A stretch of DNA of 64,000 bases, taken from NCBI RefSeq assembly GCF_901905185.1, contig NZ_CABFMQ020000076.1, positions 186,001 to 250,000 of the forward strand. The letters are read 5' to 3'. Below are positions 1-8,985 of the stretch, one piece after another. A program made the translations under genes and the position numbers. Every line of letters begins with the position of its first letter. Position 1 is the stretch's first letter. This stretch comes from Methylocella tundrae (GTDB lineage Bacteria > Pseudomonadota > Alphaproteobacteria > Rhizobiales > Beijerinckiaceae). The notes beneath the pieces are model-generated. The model did no database searches. It worked only from the letters and a program-made list of their open reading frames with translations, and was not told the DNA's origin.

Positions 1-72
1 AGATTTCGCATTCTGGCCATCAAATCGACGTCGTTTCGACGAATGCGGCGACATTCGCGCCGCCGATTTGGG

Positions 73-1335
73 TCACGGCCTCGGCCAGCTGAAATCGTCG
101 GCGCGTCCTGGCTTCGGATCGGTTTGCTGCTCTTGCCGCAGAGTCTGCCTCGCGGGCGCCTGTGGGCTCGCCGCGCGAGAGGCGAGTTCGCCGCCTGGCG
201 CGCGCACGGGTCCGGTCAGCGGCAGCACCGGGCCGGCGATGGGTTTTGGCGGGGGAGGCGGCGCGGGCGCGCCGGCCGGTTCGCTCGAAGACGCCCCTGG
301 CGCGGCGCCGTTCGGAGACGCGTCCGCGGGCGGCAGGCTCGCCTCCGCGGGAGCCGAGATCGCCGGACTTTCAGGGTTTCGCGGCGCTGTCTCGTCGAGA
401 TTGCGGCGGATATCCGGCTCGACGAAATGCGCCAGCTTGCGAGCGCCAGCCTTGGTGAAATGGATGCCGTCGGCCGCCCGCAGCTTCACGATCTGTCCGT
501 TGAGATCCGGCCCCATGGCGCTGTATTCGCCGGCGTCATTGGCGAAGGCTTCCCAAACGTCGACATAGGTCGCTCCGGCCTTGCTGGCGTATTCGCGATA
601 AAGGTCGTTGAAGGCGGAGGCGTCGGCGGACAGACGCTCGCTTTTCAGGACGGGCAGTCCCACCCAGACCAGCGGAATTTTCTTGTCGCGGAACATTGAA
701 GCGATCGTTTCGATGCGATGCGCATAAGCCTCGACCCATTGCGGCGAACGCGGCTCGAACGCGCCGCCCTTGCCGTCCCGCAGGGTCTGACGGTCGTTGC
801 TGCCGATCATCATGACGGCGAAATTGATCTTTTCGCCGCTCGCAAGAAGGTCCTGCGCGGCCTTCGTCCAATCATAAAAATCGTCGCGCACGAGCCCGCT
901 GTTTTCTTTTGCCTTGCGCAGGATCGCGACCTCTGGCCGATCCGCGAAGGCTTCCGTCAGGCCCTGCTCAAGCATTTGCCCGAGGCTGTCGCCGAGCACG
1001 GCGACGAAATAGGTCGGCGCGACGGACGGCGCCGCAGGTTTCGCCGTGGCGCTGTCGGCCGGTCGCTCATCGCGCCGACTACTAGGCCTTGTCCGCTCCG
1101 AGGCGCGTCTTGGCGCGGCGCGATGAAATTCAGGCCTTGGCTTGATCACGCGGCTCGGCGGCGGGGCGGGCTGAAACAAATGCGTGAACCAGGCGAACGG
1201 ATCTGCCTGCGCATGGGCGGGCGACGCGCCGACGCAGGGCAGGAGGAGCGCGACGATCGTGAGCGCCAGCGCATGAAGCCGGAGAAGGCCGAGCCGGGAC
1301 GTTCTCGATCGACGATCGCAAGACGGTCTGATCAT
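73..1335 (-). CDS. Secreted SGNH/GDSL-type hydrolase, DUF459 family
   Basis: Predicted exported SGNH-fold esterase or acyl hydrolase of 420 aa; substrate unknown. Residues 16-42 form a hydrophobic signal peptide ending in AHA. A basic, Pro-rich linker (about 55-107) precedes the catalytic core. The core shows GDS with nucleophile Ser117, 'IGSND' with Asn180, and 'DGIHFT' with Asp289 and His292, which together make the SGNH set. The tail from about 325 is Pro/Ala-rich and probably disordered. The open frame runs upstream to 2040, but that part overlaps the divergent aldehyde dehydrogenase antisense and lacks the signal peptide, so I start at the ATG at 1335. A TATAAT lies only six bases upstream, with no ribosome binding site, so the message could be leaderless. 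Confidence 0.8.
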   Translation of the reverse strand: MIRPSCDRRSRTSRLGLLRLHALALTIVALLLPCVGASPAHAQADPFAWFTHLFQPAPPPSRVIKPRPEFHRAAPRRASERTRPSSRRDERPADSATAKPAAPSVAPTYFVAVLGDSLGQMLEQGLTEAFADRPEVAILRKAKENSGLVRDDFYDWTKAAQDLLASGEKINFAVMMIGSNDRQTLRDGKGGAFEPRSPQWVEAYAHRIETIASMFRDKKIPLVWVGLPVLKSERLSADASAFNDLYREYASKAGATYVDVWEAFANDAGEYSAMGPDLNGQIVKLRAADGIHFTKAGARKLAHFVEPDIRRNLDETAPRNPESPAISAPAEASLPPADASPNGAAPGASSSEPAGAPAPPPPPKPIAGPVLPLTGPVRAPGGELASRAASPQAPARQTLRQEQQTDPKPGRADDFSWPRP

Positions 1336-1635
1336 TGCGCCATTATAGACAGGTTCCGTTGAAGCCGCACCCCCCTCCGCGTCCGGAGAGGTTGTGAAAT
1401 TCCTCCGGCTCAGGCTCAGCCTGATTGCGCGCCGCACCGATTTTCCGCCCTTGCCGAGGGCGGGCGCCGACATCGCGCGCAGTTGATGCGTCACCCCTCC
1501 TGCTACGCTTTGAGGCCGCCCTTTCGCGGCATATACCTTCGCCCCGTTCGCATACACCGGCGGCCCGTTCGAGAAGCCGCCTCCGCTGTGCTCACCTGCG
1601 GCGTCATCGCCGTGAGCAAAAAGGGAGAAACATGC

Positions 1636-3159
1636 ATGAACGTCCGCGCCAACATCACAGTGACCAGGGCGGTGGTTCCGCCCGCTATCAAGGCATGGCT
1701 GTCGACGGCCCGTCCGATGCTGATCGACGGCAAATGGGTCAAGGCTCAGTCCGGCAAAACGTTCGATGTCTTTGATCCCGCGACGGGCGAACCGATCGCC
1801 AGCGTCGCGGAAGGCGATAAGGCCGATATCGACCTCGCGGTGAAGGCGGCCCGCCGCGCTTTTGCATCGGGGCCATGGTCGCGCATGACTCCGTCCGAGC
1901 GGGGCCGCATTATTCATCGCATCGGCGATCTGATTCTTGAGAACGCCGATGAACTCGCAAGCCTCGAGGCGCTCGACAATGGCAAGCCGAAAGCCGTCGC
2001 CAAGGCGGCAGACGTGACCCTTGCAGCCGATATGTTCCATTACATGTCCGGCTGGGCGACGAAGATCGAGGGCAAGACCATCCCGATCTCGGCGCTCGCC
2101 GCTCCTGGGGCCGAGTTTGTCTCAATGACCCGTATGGAGCCGATCGGCGTCGTCGGCCAGATCATTCCGTGGAACTTCCCGCTTCTGATGGCGGCCTGGA
2201 AACTCGGGCCGGCGCTGACGACGGGCTGCACGGTCGTGCTCAAGGTGGCCGAGGAAACCCCTCTCTCCGCCCTCCGTCTCGGCGAGCTTATCCTCGAAGC
2301 CGGCGTTCCGGCCGGCGTCGTCAACATCGTGCCCGGCTTCGGCGAGACGGCGGGCGCGGCTCTCGCGGAGCATCCGGACGTCGATAAGGTCGCTTTCACC
2401 GGCTCGACGGAGGTTGGCCGGCTGATCGTCCAGGCGGCGTCCCGCGACCTCAAGAAAGTCTCGCTCGAGCTCGGCGGGAAATCGCCAAATATCATTCTCG
2501 GCGACGCCAATCTCGAACTTGCGATCGCCGGCGCGACCGCAGCGATTTTCTTCAATCATGGACAGTGCTGCAACGCCGGCTCGCGTCTGTTCGTGCAAAG
2601 GAACATTTTCGACAAGGTGGTCGAGGGCGTCGCGGCGCAGGCCGACAAGATCAAGCTCGGCCACGGCCTTAGCGACGACACGGAAATGGGTCCCCTGGTT
2701 TCCAAGGTGCAGTATGACCGCGTGACCGGCTATCTGGCGTCTGGCCGCCGGGAGGGCGCCCGTGCGCTTTGCGGCGGCGAAGGTCTTGGCGGGGCGGGCT
2801 ACTTCGTGCCGCCGACTGTGCTCGTCGACACCAAACCGAACATGAAAGTCGTGCGGGAGGAAATTTTCGGGCCCGTGCTCGTCGCCACTCCCTTCGACGA
2901 AGTTGACGACGCGCTCATCGCGGAAGCGAACAACACCATCTACGGCCTCGCCGCCGGCGTGTGGTCAGGCAATACCGGAAGAGCCCACCAGATCGCCAAC
3001 AGGCTGCGCACGGGAACGGTGTGGATCAACTGCTACCACGTCTTCGACGCGGCGCTGCCCTTTGGCGGCTACAAGCAATCCGGCTGGGGCCGCGAAATGG
3101 GACAGGCCGTGTTGTCGAATTATCTTGAGACAAAGGCCATCACGACGCGCCTTGGCTAA
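1636..3159 (+). CDS. NAD(P)-dependent aldehyde dehydrogenase
   Basis: Cytosolic aldehyde dehydrogenase of 507 aa, the usual length for the family, oxidising an aldehyde to its acid with NAD(P)+. Active-site residues are visible: the 'PWNFP' Asn180, general base Glu278 in 'LELGGKSPN', and nucleophile Cys312 in 'GQCCNAGSR'. The coenzyme-binding 'FTGSTEVG' and the late 'EEIFGPV' block are also present. The ATG at 1636 is chosen because AAGGGAGA sits just upstream (1621-1628). The frame stays open to 1483, but that part has no family match. The closest groups are betaine/phenylacetaldehyde-type ALDHs; the true substrate cannot be read from sequence. It stands alone, divergent from the SGNH hydrolase and convergent with the SulP gene. 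Confidence 0.92.
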   Translation: MNVRANITVTRAVVPPAIKAWLSTARPMLIDGKWVKAQSGKTFDVFDPATGEPIASVAEGDKADIDLAVKAARRAFASGPWSRMTPSERGRIIHRIGDLILENADELASLEALDNGKPKAVAKAADVTLAADMFHYMSGWATKIEGKTIPISALAAPGAEFVSMTRMEPIGVVGQIIPWNFPLLMAAWKLGPALTTGCTVVLKVAEETPLSALRLGELILEAGVPAGVVNIVPGFGETAGAALAEHPDVDKVAFTGSTEVGRLIVQAASRDLKKVSLELGGKSPNIILGDANLELAIAGATAAIFFNHGQCCNAGSRLFVQRNIFDKVVEGVAAQADKIKLGHGLSDDTEMGPLVSKVQYDRVTGYLASGRREGARALCGGEGLGGAGYFVPPTVLVDTKPNMKVVREEIFGPVLVATPFDEVDDALIAEANNTIYGLAAGVWSGNTGRAHQIANRLRTGTVWINCYHVFDAALPFGGYKQSGWGREMGQAVLSNYLETKAITTRLG

Positions 3160-3197
3160 ACGCGGTAGGAATCAGGCGTTGCAACCACGATGATGGG

Positions 3198-3225
3198 CAT
3201 GAGGGTTCGTTATGGAACGCTCATG
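3198..3225. terminator. Hairpin between convergent genes
   Basis: An 11-bp stem with one mismatch (3198-3208 with 3215-3225, loop GTTATG) covers the stop codon of the SulP gene and follows the aldehyde dehydrogenase stop by 38 bases. Its place between two convergent genes suits a shared bidirectional terminator. There is no clear T tract, so this is tentative. Confidence 0.35.
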
Positions 3226-4937
3226 CTCTCATGTGCAACGGGCGCCCGCGCGATCGCCGCGCGGGCGGCTGAGACGGCGCTTTTCACATCGTCCTTGAAA
3301 TGCACGCGCCTGACGCCGTCGCTGTGCAGCAGCAGAGCGCGGCGCACGGCTTTGCTCGCGCCCGAAACATAAACGAGGGCGCCGGCGCGGCGCGCCTTGC
3401 GCGCGAATTCTCCAATCGTCACTGCCGCGGTCGAATCGAAAAACTGCACGGCCGAGAGGTCGATGACATAGGCTTTCGGCTGTTCGGCGATCTCGTCGAG
3501 AACGGCGCTGACGCCGGCGGCCGCCCCGAAGAAGAAGGCTCCCGAGATCCGGAACGCGACGATGTCGCGGTCCGTCGTCAGCGTCGCGTCATAGGCCTCG
3601 CCCGCCTCGCTGCGATCGGACTGGTCCTCGTCCATCGGGCCCAGAGTTTCGACTTCCAGCGATTGCGACATGCGGCGCAATATGATTAGCGAAGCGAGGC
3701 TGAAGCCCACCAGGATTCCGGTGGCAAGATCACGGAAGATGGTCAACAGGAATGTCGCGAGCAACACGATGGCGGCGCCGCGCGAAGCGCGCAGCAGGGT
3801 CGCAAAGGCGTGTTTTTCCGCCATGTTCCAGGCGACGATGGTGAGGACGCCGGCAAGGGCCGCGAGCGGAATGTAAGAGGCGAGCGGCGCCGCCACCATC
3901 ATGAAGATCAGGAGAAACAGCGAATGGAGCATGCCGGCGATCGGGCCGCGCGCGCCCGCGCGCACATTGGTCGCCGTGCGGGCGATGGTTCCCGTCACGC
4001 AGATCCCGCCAAATAGCGCCGACGCCATGTTGGCGACGCCTTGCGCGACCAGTTCGCAGTTCGAGCGATGGCGCCGCCCGGACATGCTGTCAGCGACGAC
4101 AGCCGACAACAGGCTCTCGATGCTGCCGAGCAGGGCGAAGGAGAATGCGGCCGGGAGCACGGCGGTGATTTTGTCATATGACATCGCCGGCAGATAGGGC
4201 GCCGGCAGGCTTCTCGGAATGCCGCCGAAATGCGTGCCGATGGTCTCGATCGGGAGGCCGAGCGCAAAACCGGCGGCGGAGGCGATAGTCACGGCGATGA
4301 GAAGGCCCGGCCAATGCGGGCGATAGCGCCGGATGAGTAGAATGACGGCGATGGTCGCCGCCGCGACGCCGACCGCCGACGGGCTGGTCGTCGGCAGGGC
4401 TTTGCCGAGAGCGCCGAGCTTTTCAATCAGAGGGCCGGGTTCTGGCCCCGACAGGGTGAGGCCGAACAGATCCTTGATCTGGCTCGCGAAAATGATCGTC
4501 GCGATGCCGGCGCTAAAGCCGACCGTCACCGGATAGGGGATATATTTGATGAAGGCGCCAAGACGCAGGAACCCGATCGCCACCAGGATCAGCCCGGATA
4601 GCAGCGTCGCCAGGATCAAACCGTCGACGCCGTGCGCCGCGACCGTCGCCGCCACGAGAACGATGAAGGCGCCGGCGGGACCGCCGATCTGGAAGCGGCT
4701 GCCGCCGAGCGCCGAGACGAAAAATCCGCCGATGATCGCGGTATAGAGCCCACGGTCCGGCGTCACGCCCGAAGCAATGGCGATCGCCATCGACAGAGGC
4801 AGGGCGACGATCGCGACGGTGAGGCCGGCGACGGCGTCGGCGCGCAAATCGGAGAGGCCGTAGCGCTCGCGCAGGACGGTGATGAGCTTGGGCGTAAAGA
4901 GCTCGACGAAACTCGGGTTCAAAATGCCGGCGGCCAT
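3210..4937 (-). CDS. SulP family anion transporter with STAS domain
   Basis: Inner-membrane anion transporter or channel of the SulP (SLC26) family, 575 aa. The N-terminal 410 residues hold 10-12 hydrophobic segments, starting with the conserved 'DAVAGLTVAIVALPLSMA' stretch and the 'GGPAGAF' motif. A cytoplasmic STAS domain follows (about 445-550), with 'YVIDLSAVQFFDSTAAVTI' matching the anti-sigma-antagonist fold. Members carry sulfate, bicarbonate, dicarboxylates or other anions, and the substrate here is unresolved. GGGAGAAAA lies seven bases before the ATG. The XRE regulator gene lies 80 bases upstream on the same strand, so the two are probably co-transcribed and the regulator may control this transporter. 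Confidence 0.92.
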   Translation of the reverse strand: MAAGILNPSFVELFTPKLITVLRERYGLSDLRADAVAGLTVAIVALPLSMAIAIASGVTPDRGLYTAIIGGFFVSALGGSRFQIGGPAGAFIVLVAATVAAHGVDGLILATLLSGLILVAIGFLRLGAFIKYIPYPVTVGFSAGIATIIFASQIKDLFGLTLSGPEPGPLIEKLGALGKALPTTSPSAVGVAAATIAVILLIRRYRPHWPGLLIAVTIASAAGFALGLPIETIGTHFGGIPRSLPAPYLPAMSYDKITAVLPAAFSFALLGSIESLLSAVVADSMSGRRHRSNCELVAQGVANMASALFGGICVTGTIARTATNVRAGARGPIAGMLHSLFLLIFMMVAAPLASYIPLAALAGVLTIVAWNMAEKHAFATLLRASRGAAIVLLATFLLTIFRDLATGILVGFSLASLIILRRMSQSLEVETLGPMDEDQSDRSEAGEAYDATLTTDRDIVAFRISGAFFFGAAAGVSAVLDEIAEQPKAYVIDLSAVQFFDSTAAVTIGEFARKARRAGALVYVSGASKAVRRALLLHSDGVRRVHFKDDVKSAVSAARAAIARAPVAHESMSVP

Positions 4938-5017
4938 GCCGATTTTCTCCCAATCAAATATCGCGGGATCGTCTGGCTCAGGCCCTGGCGGTCTCCGTCA
5001 TATGCGTTTCAAAAAAG

Positions 5018-5293
5018 TCAATCCGGGCGCGGCGCCGGCTCCTTGAATCGAACGCCCCGGCCGCCGCCAGAACTTGCCGCATCTTCCGCGATAAGTTCGA
5101 CGCCGGCGCGATTGAACGCCTCGATCACCTTGGTCAGGGTCTCCACCACGCCCCGTACATTGCCCTCGCTGGCTTCCATGCGCTGGATCGTTGGCAGCGA
5201 CATGCCGGAGAGCTCGGCAAGCTGGCGCTGGTCGATCCCGAGCAGGGCGCGGGCGGCCCGCATCTGGGCGGCAGTGATCAAGAGCGGTCCCAT
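5018..5293 (-). CDS. XRE-family HTH regulator
   Basis: Small DNA-binding protein of 91 aa. A Cro/CI-type helix-turn-helix fills residues 8-60 ('RAARALLGIDQRQLAELSGM' into 'SLPTIQRMEAS'). A short C-terminal part, 'VIEAFNRAGVELI', is typical of stand-alone XRE regulators that replace the Cro dimerisation region. No toxin partner is visible beside it, and the neighbour downstream is the SulP transporter. A perfect inverted repeat lies 8 bases upstream of the start and probably serves as its operator. No Shine-Dalgarno sequence is seen, so translation may start on a leaderless message. Likely an autoregulated repressor; the regulated trait is inferred only from its neighbour. Confidence 0.85.
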   Translation of the reverse strand: MGPLLITAAQMRAARALLGIDQRQLAELSGMSLPTIQRMEASEGNVRGVVETLTKVIEAFNRAGVELIAEDAASSGGGRGVRFKEPAPRPD

Positions 5294-5300
5294 GTTTATT

Positions 5301-5319
5301 TGCTATTACGCATATAGCA
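5301..5319. promoter_or_regulatory. Probable operator of the XRE regulator
   Basis: TGCTAT-N7-ATAGCA, a perfect 6-bp inverted repeat, centred 17 bases upstream of the XRE start codon and inside AT-rich, promoter-like sequence. Its position suits autorepression by steric block of RNA polymerase. That it is bound by this regulator is inference. Confidence 0.5.
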
Positions 5320-6173
5320 TCATGATTGATGGTTTCAACATGAATCTAGGGAGATTTAACATGAGTCTTCCCGGCCGCCTGACGGCAGCGGGCCAATCGG
5401 GCGTAGCGAGGATGAGGCTCGCGCCTTCGAGCCTTGGCGCGCCCGGCGCGCTGCGCTGTTCGGGTTCATTACTCGCCAGATGGAGATGAACGGTGAGCGG
5501 TCGAGACATGGTGGAAAGGGTGGTGGGGGAGGTCCGCTACAGGCGTAAACTCACTATGCGCCGCGATTTGTACTCGCTTCGTTTTCGAAAGAGGTGGCTG
5601 TCCAGCCCGGATTGCACCCAGGGGCGCAATCAAAACACAGACACTGCGATTTTCAGTTGCCTTTTAGGTCGTTCAACAACAATCGCCTAGATACCCCAGA
5701 CGCCTCTATACACGGGATCAAGAACAGCGAGTTAGGACGGCTTTGTCTACATGGATTCCCAAATTGGCTAAGAAACGTCCCGTCTAAGTTATGTTAATTT
5801 AAGTTGGCCGCTTTGATTCTATGTAGAGTTTGAACGCAACGGCAACTCGGCAGCTGGCTTTTTAAGCTAACTTCTAAGTTAGAAAGTGACTTTTTATTTC
5901 AATTGTTTGCGAAAGGCAAAAGGCTTATCGTTGCAATGGCGAAAGTTGCGAGTTCGATTGCAACCCAGCGATGCCCTTCCTAAACGCACGCCGACGACCG
6001 CACCTTTCGTCGTTCACGACCCGCAACCGGAACAAAGCCCGGTGTTTTGGGGGCAAATGCCATGTCCCGTATCGTGACGGTCGGGGGGCAAAATATTCCG
6101 TCAAGTGGGATTTGCTCGGCGCATCGGCTCTCCTTAACCCGAATTGTCGATTCCGTGGCTGTGTGGTCATTCA
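5320..6173. other. Non-coding stretch, partly AT-rich
   Basis: About 850 bases between the XRE regulator and the TIGR03118-type gene hold no convincing gene. Short open frames here lack ribosome binding sites and recognisable motifs. From about 5640 to 5950 the base composition is clearly more AT-rich than the flanks. A small palindrome, CTAACTT-CT-AAGTTAG, lies at 5867-5882. No transposase, tRNA or direct terminal repeats were found, so it may be eroded acquired DNA or a long regulatory region. Confidence 0.4.
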
Positions 6174-6188
6174 ATGGGGGACAACAGC

Positions 6189-7397
6189 ATGAAGAGCATA
6201 ATTCGACTTATCGAATACGCCGCGATCGCCGCGATAATGATCGCCGGCTCGACCGCCGTACGCGCCGACGACGAGGATTCACGCGACGGGCGGAACGCTT
6301 ATGTGGTGACCCCGCTCGTCTCGAATTTAGCTGGCAAAGCCAAGTTCCAGGACCAAGTGCTGAAGAATGCGTGGGGCGTCGCCTTTTCGCCAGCCGGCAG
6401 TCCTTTCTGGATCGCCGACAACGCGACTGGCTGTTCAACGCTTTACGACGGGACCGGCGTAAAAATGGCGCTCCAAGTGTCGATCCCGCTGCCCGGCAAC
6501 ATCGTGCCCAGCACGGATTGCCAAACCGTCAAGCCGCCGCCGGCCCCCTCGCCGAAGCCTACGCCTGCCGCGCCGACCGGCTTGATCTGGAATCCGTCAT
6601 CGGCGTTTGTGGTCCCCGGGACAGTCTCGCCGGCGAACTCCAAGGGCATCGCGGCCGTTTTCATCTTCGATACTGAAGATGGAACCGTTTCCGCATGGGC
6701 TGGTGGCCTTACGCCTGCGACCAATGCAGTGCTTGCCGTCGACAATTCAAAAACGCCGAATCCTGCAAGCGGGGCGGTCTACAAAGGTCTCGCATTCGGC
6801 GTCAATGTTCATGGCGCGTTCCTCTTCGCCACCAACTTCCGCGCCGGGACGATTGATGTATTCGGCCCGCCAACTATCGCTGGCGGCTTATTCACGCCCG
6901 CGACGACCGACGGAGGCTTCACGGATCCGGAGATCCCGGCCGGCTACGCGCCCTTTGGCATACAGAACATCGATGGCGATCTTTTCGTGACCTATGCGAA
7001 ACAGGATGCGCAAAGGCATGACGACGTGGCGGGCCCCGGCAATGGCTTCGTCGACGTGTTCGACACCGACGGTCATTTGCTGCGACGCTTCGCCAGCCGC
7101 AGACCGCTCAACTCGCCTTGGGGCGTCGCGCGGGCGTCCTTCGCCTTCGGCCGGTTTAGCGGTGCGATCCTTGTAGGCAATTTCGGCAACGGCAAGATCA
7201 ACGTGTTCGACTCGCGCGGACGCTTTATTGATGAACTCGACGGCCCCTACGGCAGGCCCCTGGTAATCGACGGCTTATGGACGCTAACCCTGGGCGGCGG
7301 CGCCAAATCGAGTTCTGACACGCTCTATTTTACGGCAGGGCCCAATGGCGAAACCGATGGTTTGTTCGGCACGATTACGCCGCTATCCAAAGACTGA
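6189..7397 (+). CDS. Exported TIGR03118-type protein, probable NHL-like beta-propeller
   Basis: Exported protein of 402 aa that resembles the uncharacterised TIGR03118 family. Residues 1-26 make a signal peptide ending in 'VRA'. The mature part opens with 'VVTPLVSNLAG...NAWGVAFSP', the family's N-terminal signature. Repeated 'NAWGV', 'SPWGVA', 'KINVFD' and 'GTIDVFG' blocks point to a beta-propeller like NHL repeat proteins. A Pro-rich loop ('KPPPAPSPKPTPAAPTG') interrupts the first third. The ATG at 6189 is preferred over in-frame ATGs at 6144 and 6174 because GGGGGA ends seven bases before it and the signal peptide begins there. It stands alone, with no operon partner. Function unknown. Confidence 0.8.
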   Translation: MKSIIRLIEYAAIAAIMIAGSTAVRADDEDSRDGRNAYVVTPLVSNLAGKAKFQDQVLKNAWGVAFSPAGSPFWIADNATGCSTLYDGTGVKMALQVSIPLPGNIVPSTDCQTVKPPPAPSPKPTPAAPTGLIWNPSSAFVVPGTVSPANSKGIAAVFIFDTEDGTVSAWAGGLTPATNAVLAVDNSKTPNPASGAVYKGLAFGVNVHGAFLFATNFRAGTIDVFGPPTIAGGLFTPATTDGGFTDPEIPAGYAPFGIQNIDGDLFVTYAKQDAQRHDDVAGPGNGFVDVFDTDGHLLRRFASRRPLNSPWGVARASFAFGRFSGAILVGNFGNGKINVFDSRGRFIDELDGPYGRPLVIDGLWTLTLGGGAKSSSDTLYFTAGPNGETDGLFGTITPLSKD

Positions 7398-7573
7398 CCT
7401 TGGCCCCTGAGGCTTATCCGGTTTGAAGTTAGCTCTGGCCCAAGCTTGTGAACAGCGTCATCGTGCATCCGGTCGCGCCGCGGTCCCCTCTCGATATCGA
7501 GCTTCGAGGGTATCTGGCGGAGGGCCGCCGAGCCAAAATTCGCGCCAAACGGCCGCTATAGTGGGGTGAGCGG

Positions 7574-7650
7574 TGGTAGCGGAGGAGGGACTCGAACCCC
7601 CGACACAAGGATTATGATTCCTCTGCTCTAGCCGGCTGAGCTACTCCGCC
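7574..7650 (-). tRNA. tRNA-Met (CAT), elongator type
   Basis: Read on the minus strand, a full 77-nt cloverleaf folds, including an encoded CCA. The acceptor is GGCGGAG/CTCCGCT, the D-stem GCTC/GAGC, the anticodon stem GAGGA/TCCTT around loop ATCATAA with anticodon CAT, and the T arm GGGGG-TTCGAGT-CCCTC. The first base pair and overall sequence match alphaproteobacterial elongator tRNA-Met rather than initiator tRNA. A CAT anticodon could also belong to a lysidine-modified tRNA-Ile2, but the body sequence favours Met. Confidence 0.9.
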
Positions 7651-7767
7651 CCGCGCGCTGCAATGAAGCGCGACGAGGCGTTGGCATAGGCATGCGGGCG
7701 AATTGTGTCAAGCAGGCAGTTCAGCGCCTCGCCCCGGCCGGTGCTTTGCCGCCGTTGCGAGCCCGGC

Positions 7768-8445
7768 CTACGCCCGCCCCGCCACCTCGTCGATGCGCTT
7801 CAGCATGTCGGCGGGGTCTTCATAGACGCGATAGGCGCCGGCGCGCTCCAGCTCTTCCTGGCCATAGCCTCCCGAGAGAAGGCCAATGCCGAGGCAGCGT
7901 GCGCGCCGGCTCGCCAGCATGTCCCAGACGCTGTCGCCGACGACGGTCGCGGTAAGCGTTTCGACGCCAAGGCGCGCCGCGGCGGTGAGAAAAAGATCAG
8001 GGTCGGGTTTGGCGTATTTCACCTGATCGCGCGTGACCACGACGACGCGCTTTAAATCGACGCCAAGCATTTCCAGAACGGGGGCCGCCGTCTCCATGCG
8101 TCCGCTTGTCGCGATCGCCCACGGAACGCCGGCCTCGGTCAGATAGGCGAGCAGCTGACGCGCGCCGGGAAGAGGGCGGATGGCGTCCGCCCGGCTGCGA
8201 TAGGCCTCGGCATGGCGCTTTTGCAGCCGTTCGATGCGCTCCGGGCTGATCTCGAGTTCAGTTTCGCGCAAGAGCATATGCGTGAACAGGCCGCCGCTCA
8301 TGCCGATCTTGCGGTGGATGCGCCAGATCGAAAGCTCGATCCCTTCTGCCTTTAAAGCCTCGTCCCAGGCCAGCACATGCTGGTAGACGCTATCGACCAG
8401 CGTGCCGTCGAGATCGAACAGAAACGAGCCTTGAGGGCTTTGCAT
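7768..8445 (-). CDS. HAD-superfamily hydrolase, phosphoglycolate phosphatase-like
   Basis: Cytosolic phosphatase of 225 aa in HAD subfamily IA. Motif I is 'FDLDGTLVDS' (nucleophile Asp11, acid/base Asp13), motif II 'IATSGR' near residue 115, the motif III lysine lies in 'KYAKPDPDLF' near 145, and motif IV is 'VVGDSVWDM' near 168. A helical cap of about 60 residues sits between motifs I and II, as in phosphoglycolate phosphatase and beta-phosphoglucomutase. It probably dephosphorylates a small sugar phosphate or similar metabolite; the substrate cannot be told from sequence. It lies downstream of and co-directional with the DUF1236 gene, with about 100 bases between them. Confidence 0.88.
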   Translation of the reverse strand: MQSPQGSFLFDLDGTLVDSVYQHVLAWDEALKAEGIELSIWRIHRKIGMSGGLFTHMLLRETELEISPERIERLQKRHAEAYRSRADAIRPLPGARQLLAYLTEAGVPWAIATSGRMETAAPVLEMLGVDLKRVVVVTRDQVKYAKPDPDLFLTAAARLGVETLTATVVGDSVWDMLASRRARCLGIGLLSGGYGQEELERAGAYRVYEDPADMLKRIDEVAGRA

Positions 8446-8547
8446 GGCTTTCCGTCAGTCAGTTTCACCTAACCCGAAGGCGGCGCCGTTCGAGAGGCGG
8501 AGCGAGCCCGATCGAATCACATGCATGAGTCGACCGGGCAGAGCCGC

Positions 8548-8982
8548 TCAGGCGGCCGATATGACCTGGACGATGCGGCGGCTGCGCGAATCAACCAGAA
8601 CGATCTCGTTGTTCACGACCGAGAAGCTGTAGCGCCTGTCGACGCCATATTCCGGCGGCACGGCGTAAACGGTCAGCCCTCTCGGCAATCTTTCCCCGAT
8701 CCTGACCGGACCGCGAATCGTCTGCGAAGGCACGTTCCCCTCGCGCACATAATCCTGAAGCGTCGGCCAGTGGGCCGCGCCGAAGACGGCGTTGCCGACG
8801 CCGCCGACGCCGCCGATGACGCCGCCAGCGACGCCGCCGAGAACTGCGCCGACCGGGCCGCCTGAGCGGGCGCCCTCAGCGGCCCCGCTCTGGATGCCGC
8901 TCGAGAGGCTCTGCGCCTCAGCCGCGAGCGGCGTCAGCAGCAGGGCGAACAGAACGCTGCGAAGAAGAAGTTTGGTTTTCAT
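8548..8982 (-). CDS. Exported DUF1236 protein
   Basis: Small exported protein of 144 aa. The first 23 residues form a signal peptide ending in 'AEA'. A Gly-rich stretch follows (about 35-70, 'GPVGAVLGGVAGGVIGGVGG'), resembling glycine-zipper segments that insert in membranes. The C-terminal part ('VGIGERLPRGL'-like, then 'YSFSVVNNEIVLVDSRSRRI') matches DUF1236, a family of unknown function common in Rhizobiales. A GTG directly precedes the ATG at 8982, and an AAGGGAC site lies upstream of both. Likely periplasmic or envelope-associated; no function is proposed. Confidence 0.8.
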   Translation of the reverse strand: MKTKLLLRSVLFALLLTPLAAEAQSLSSGIQSGAAEGARSGGPVGAVLGGVAGGVIGGVGGVGNAVFGAAHWPTLQDYVREGNVPSQTIRGPVRIGERLPRGLTVYAVPPEYGVDRRYSFSVVNNEIVLVDSRSRRIVQVISAA

Positions 8983-8985
8983 CAC

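Noticed and set aside
1336..2040. N-terminal extension of the DUF459 protein by 235 residues
   Set aside because: It overlaps the aldehyde dehydrogenase on the other strand and lacks family similarity; the signal peptide begins at the internal ATG at 1335.
7574..7650. Integration site at the tRNA-Met gene
   Set aside because: No integrase, no repeated tRNA 3' end and no shift to foreign composition next to it.
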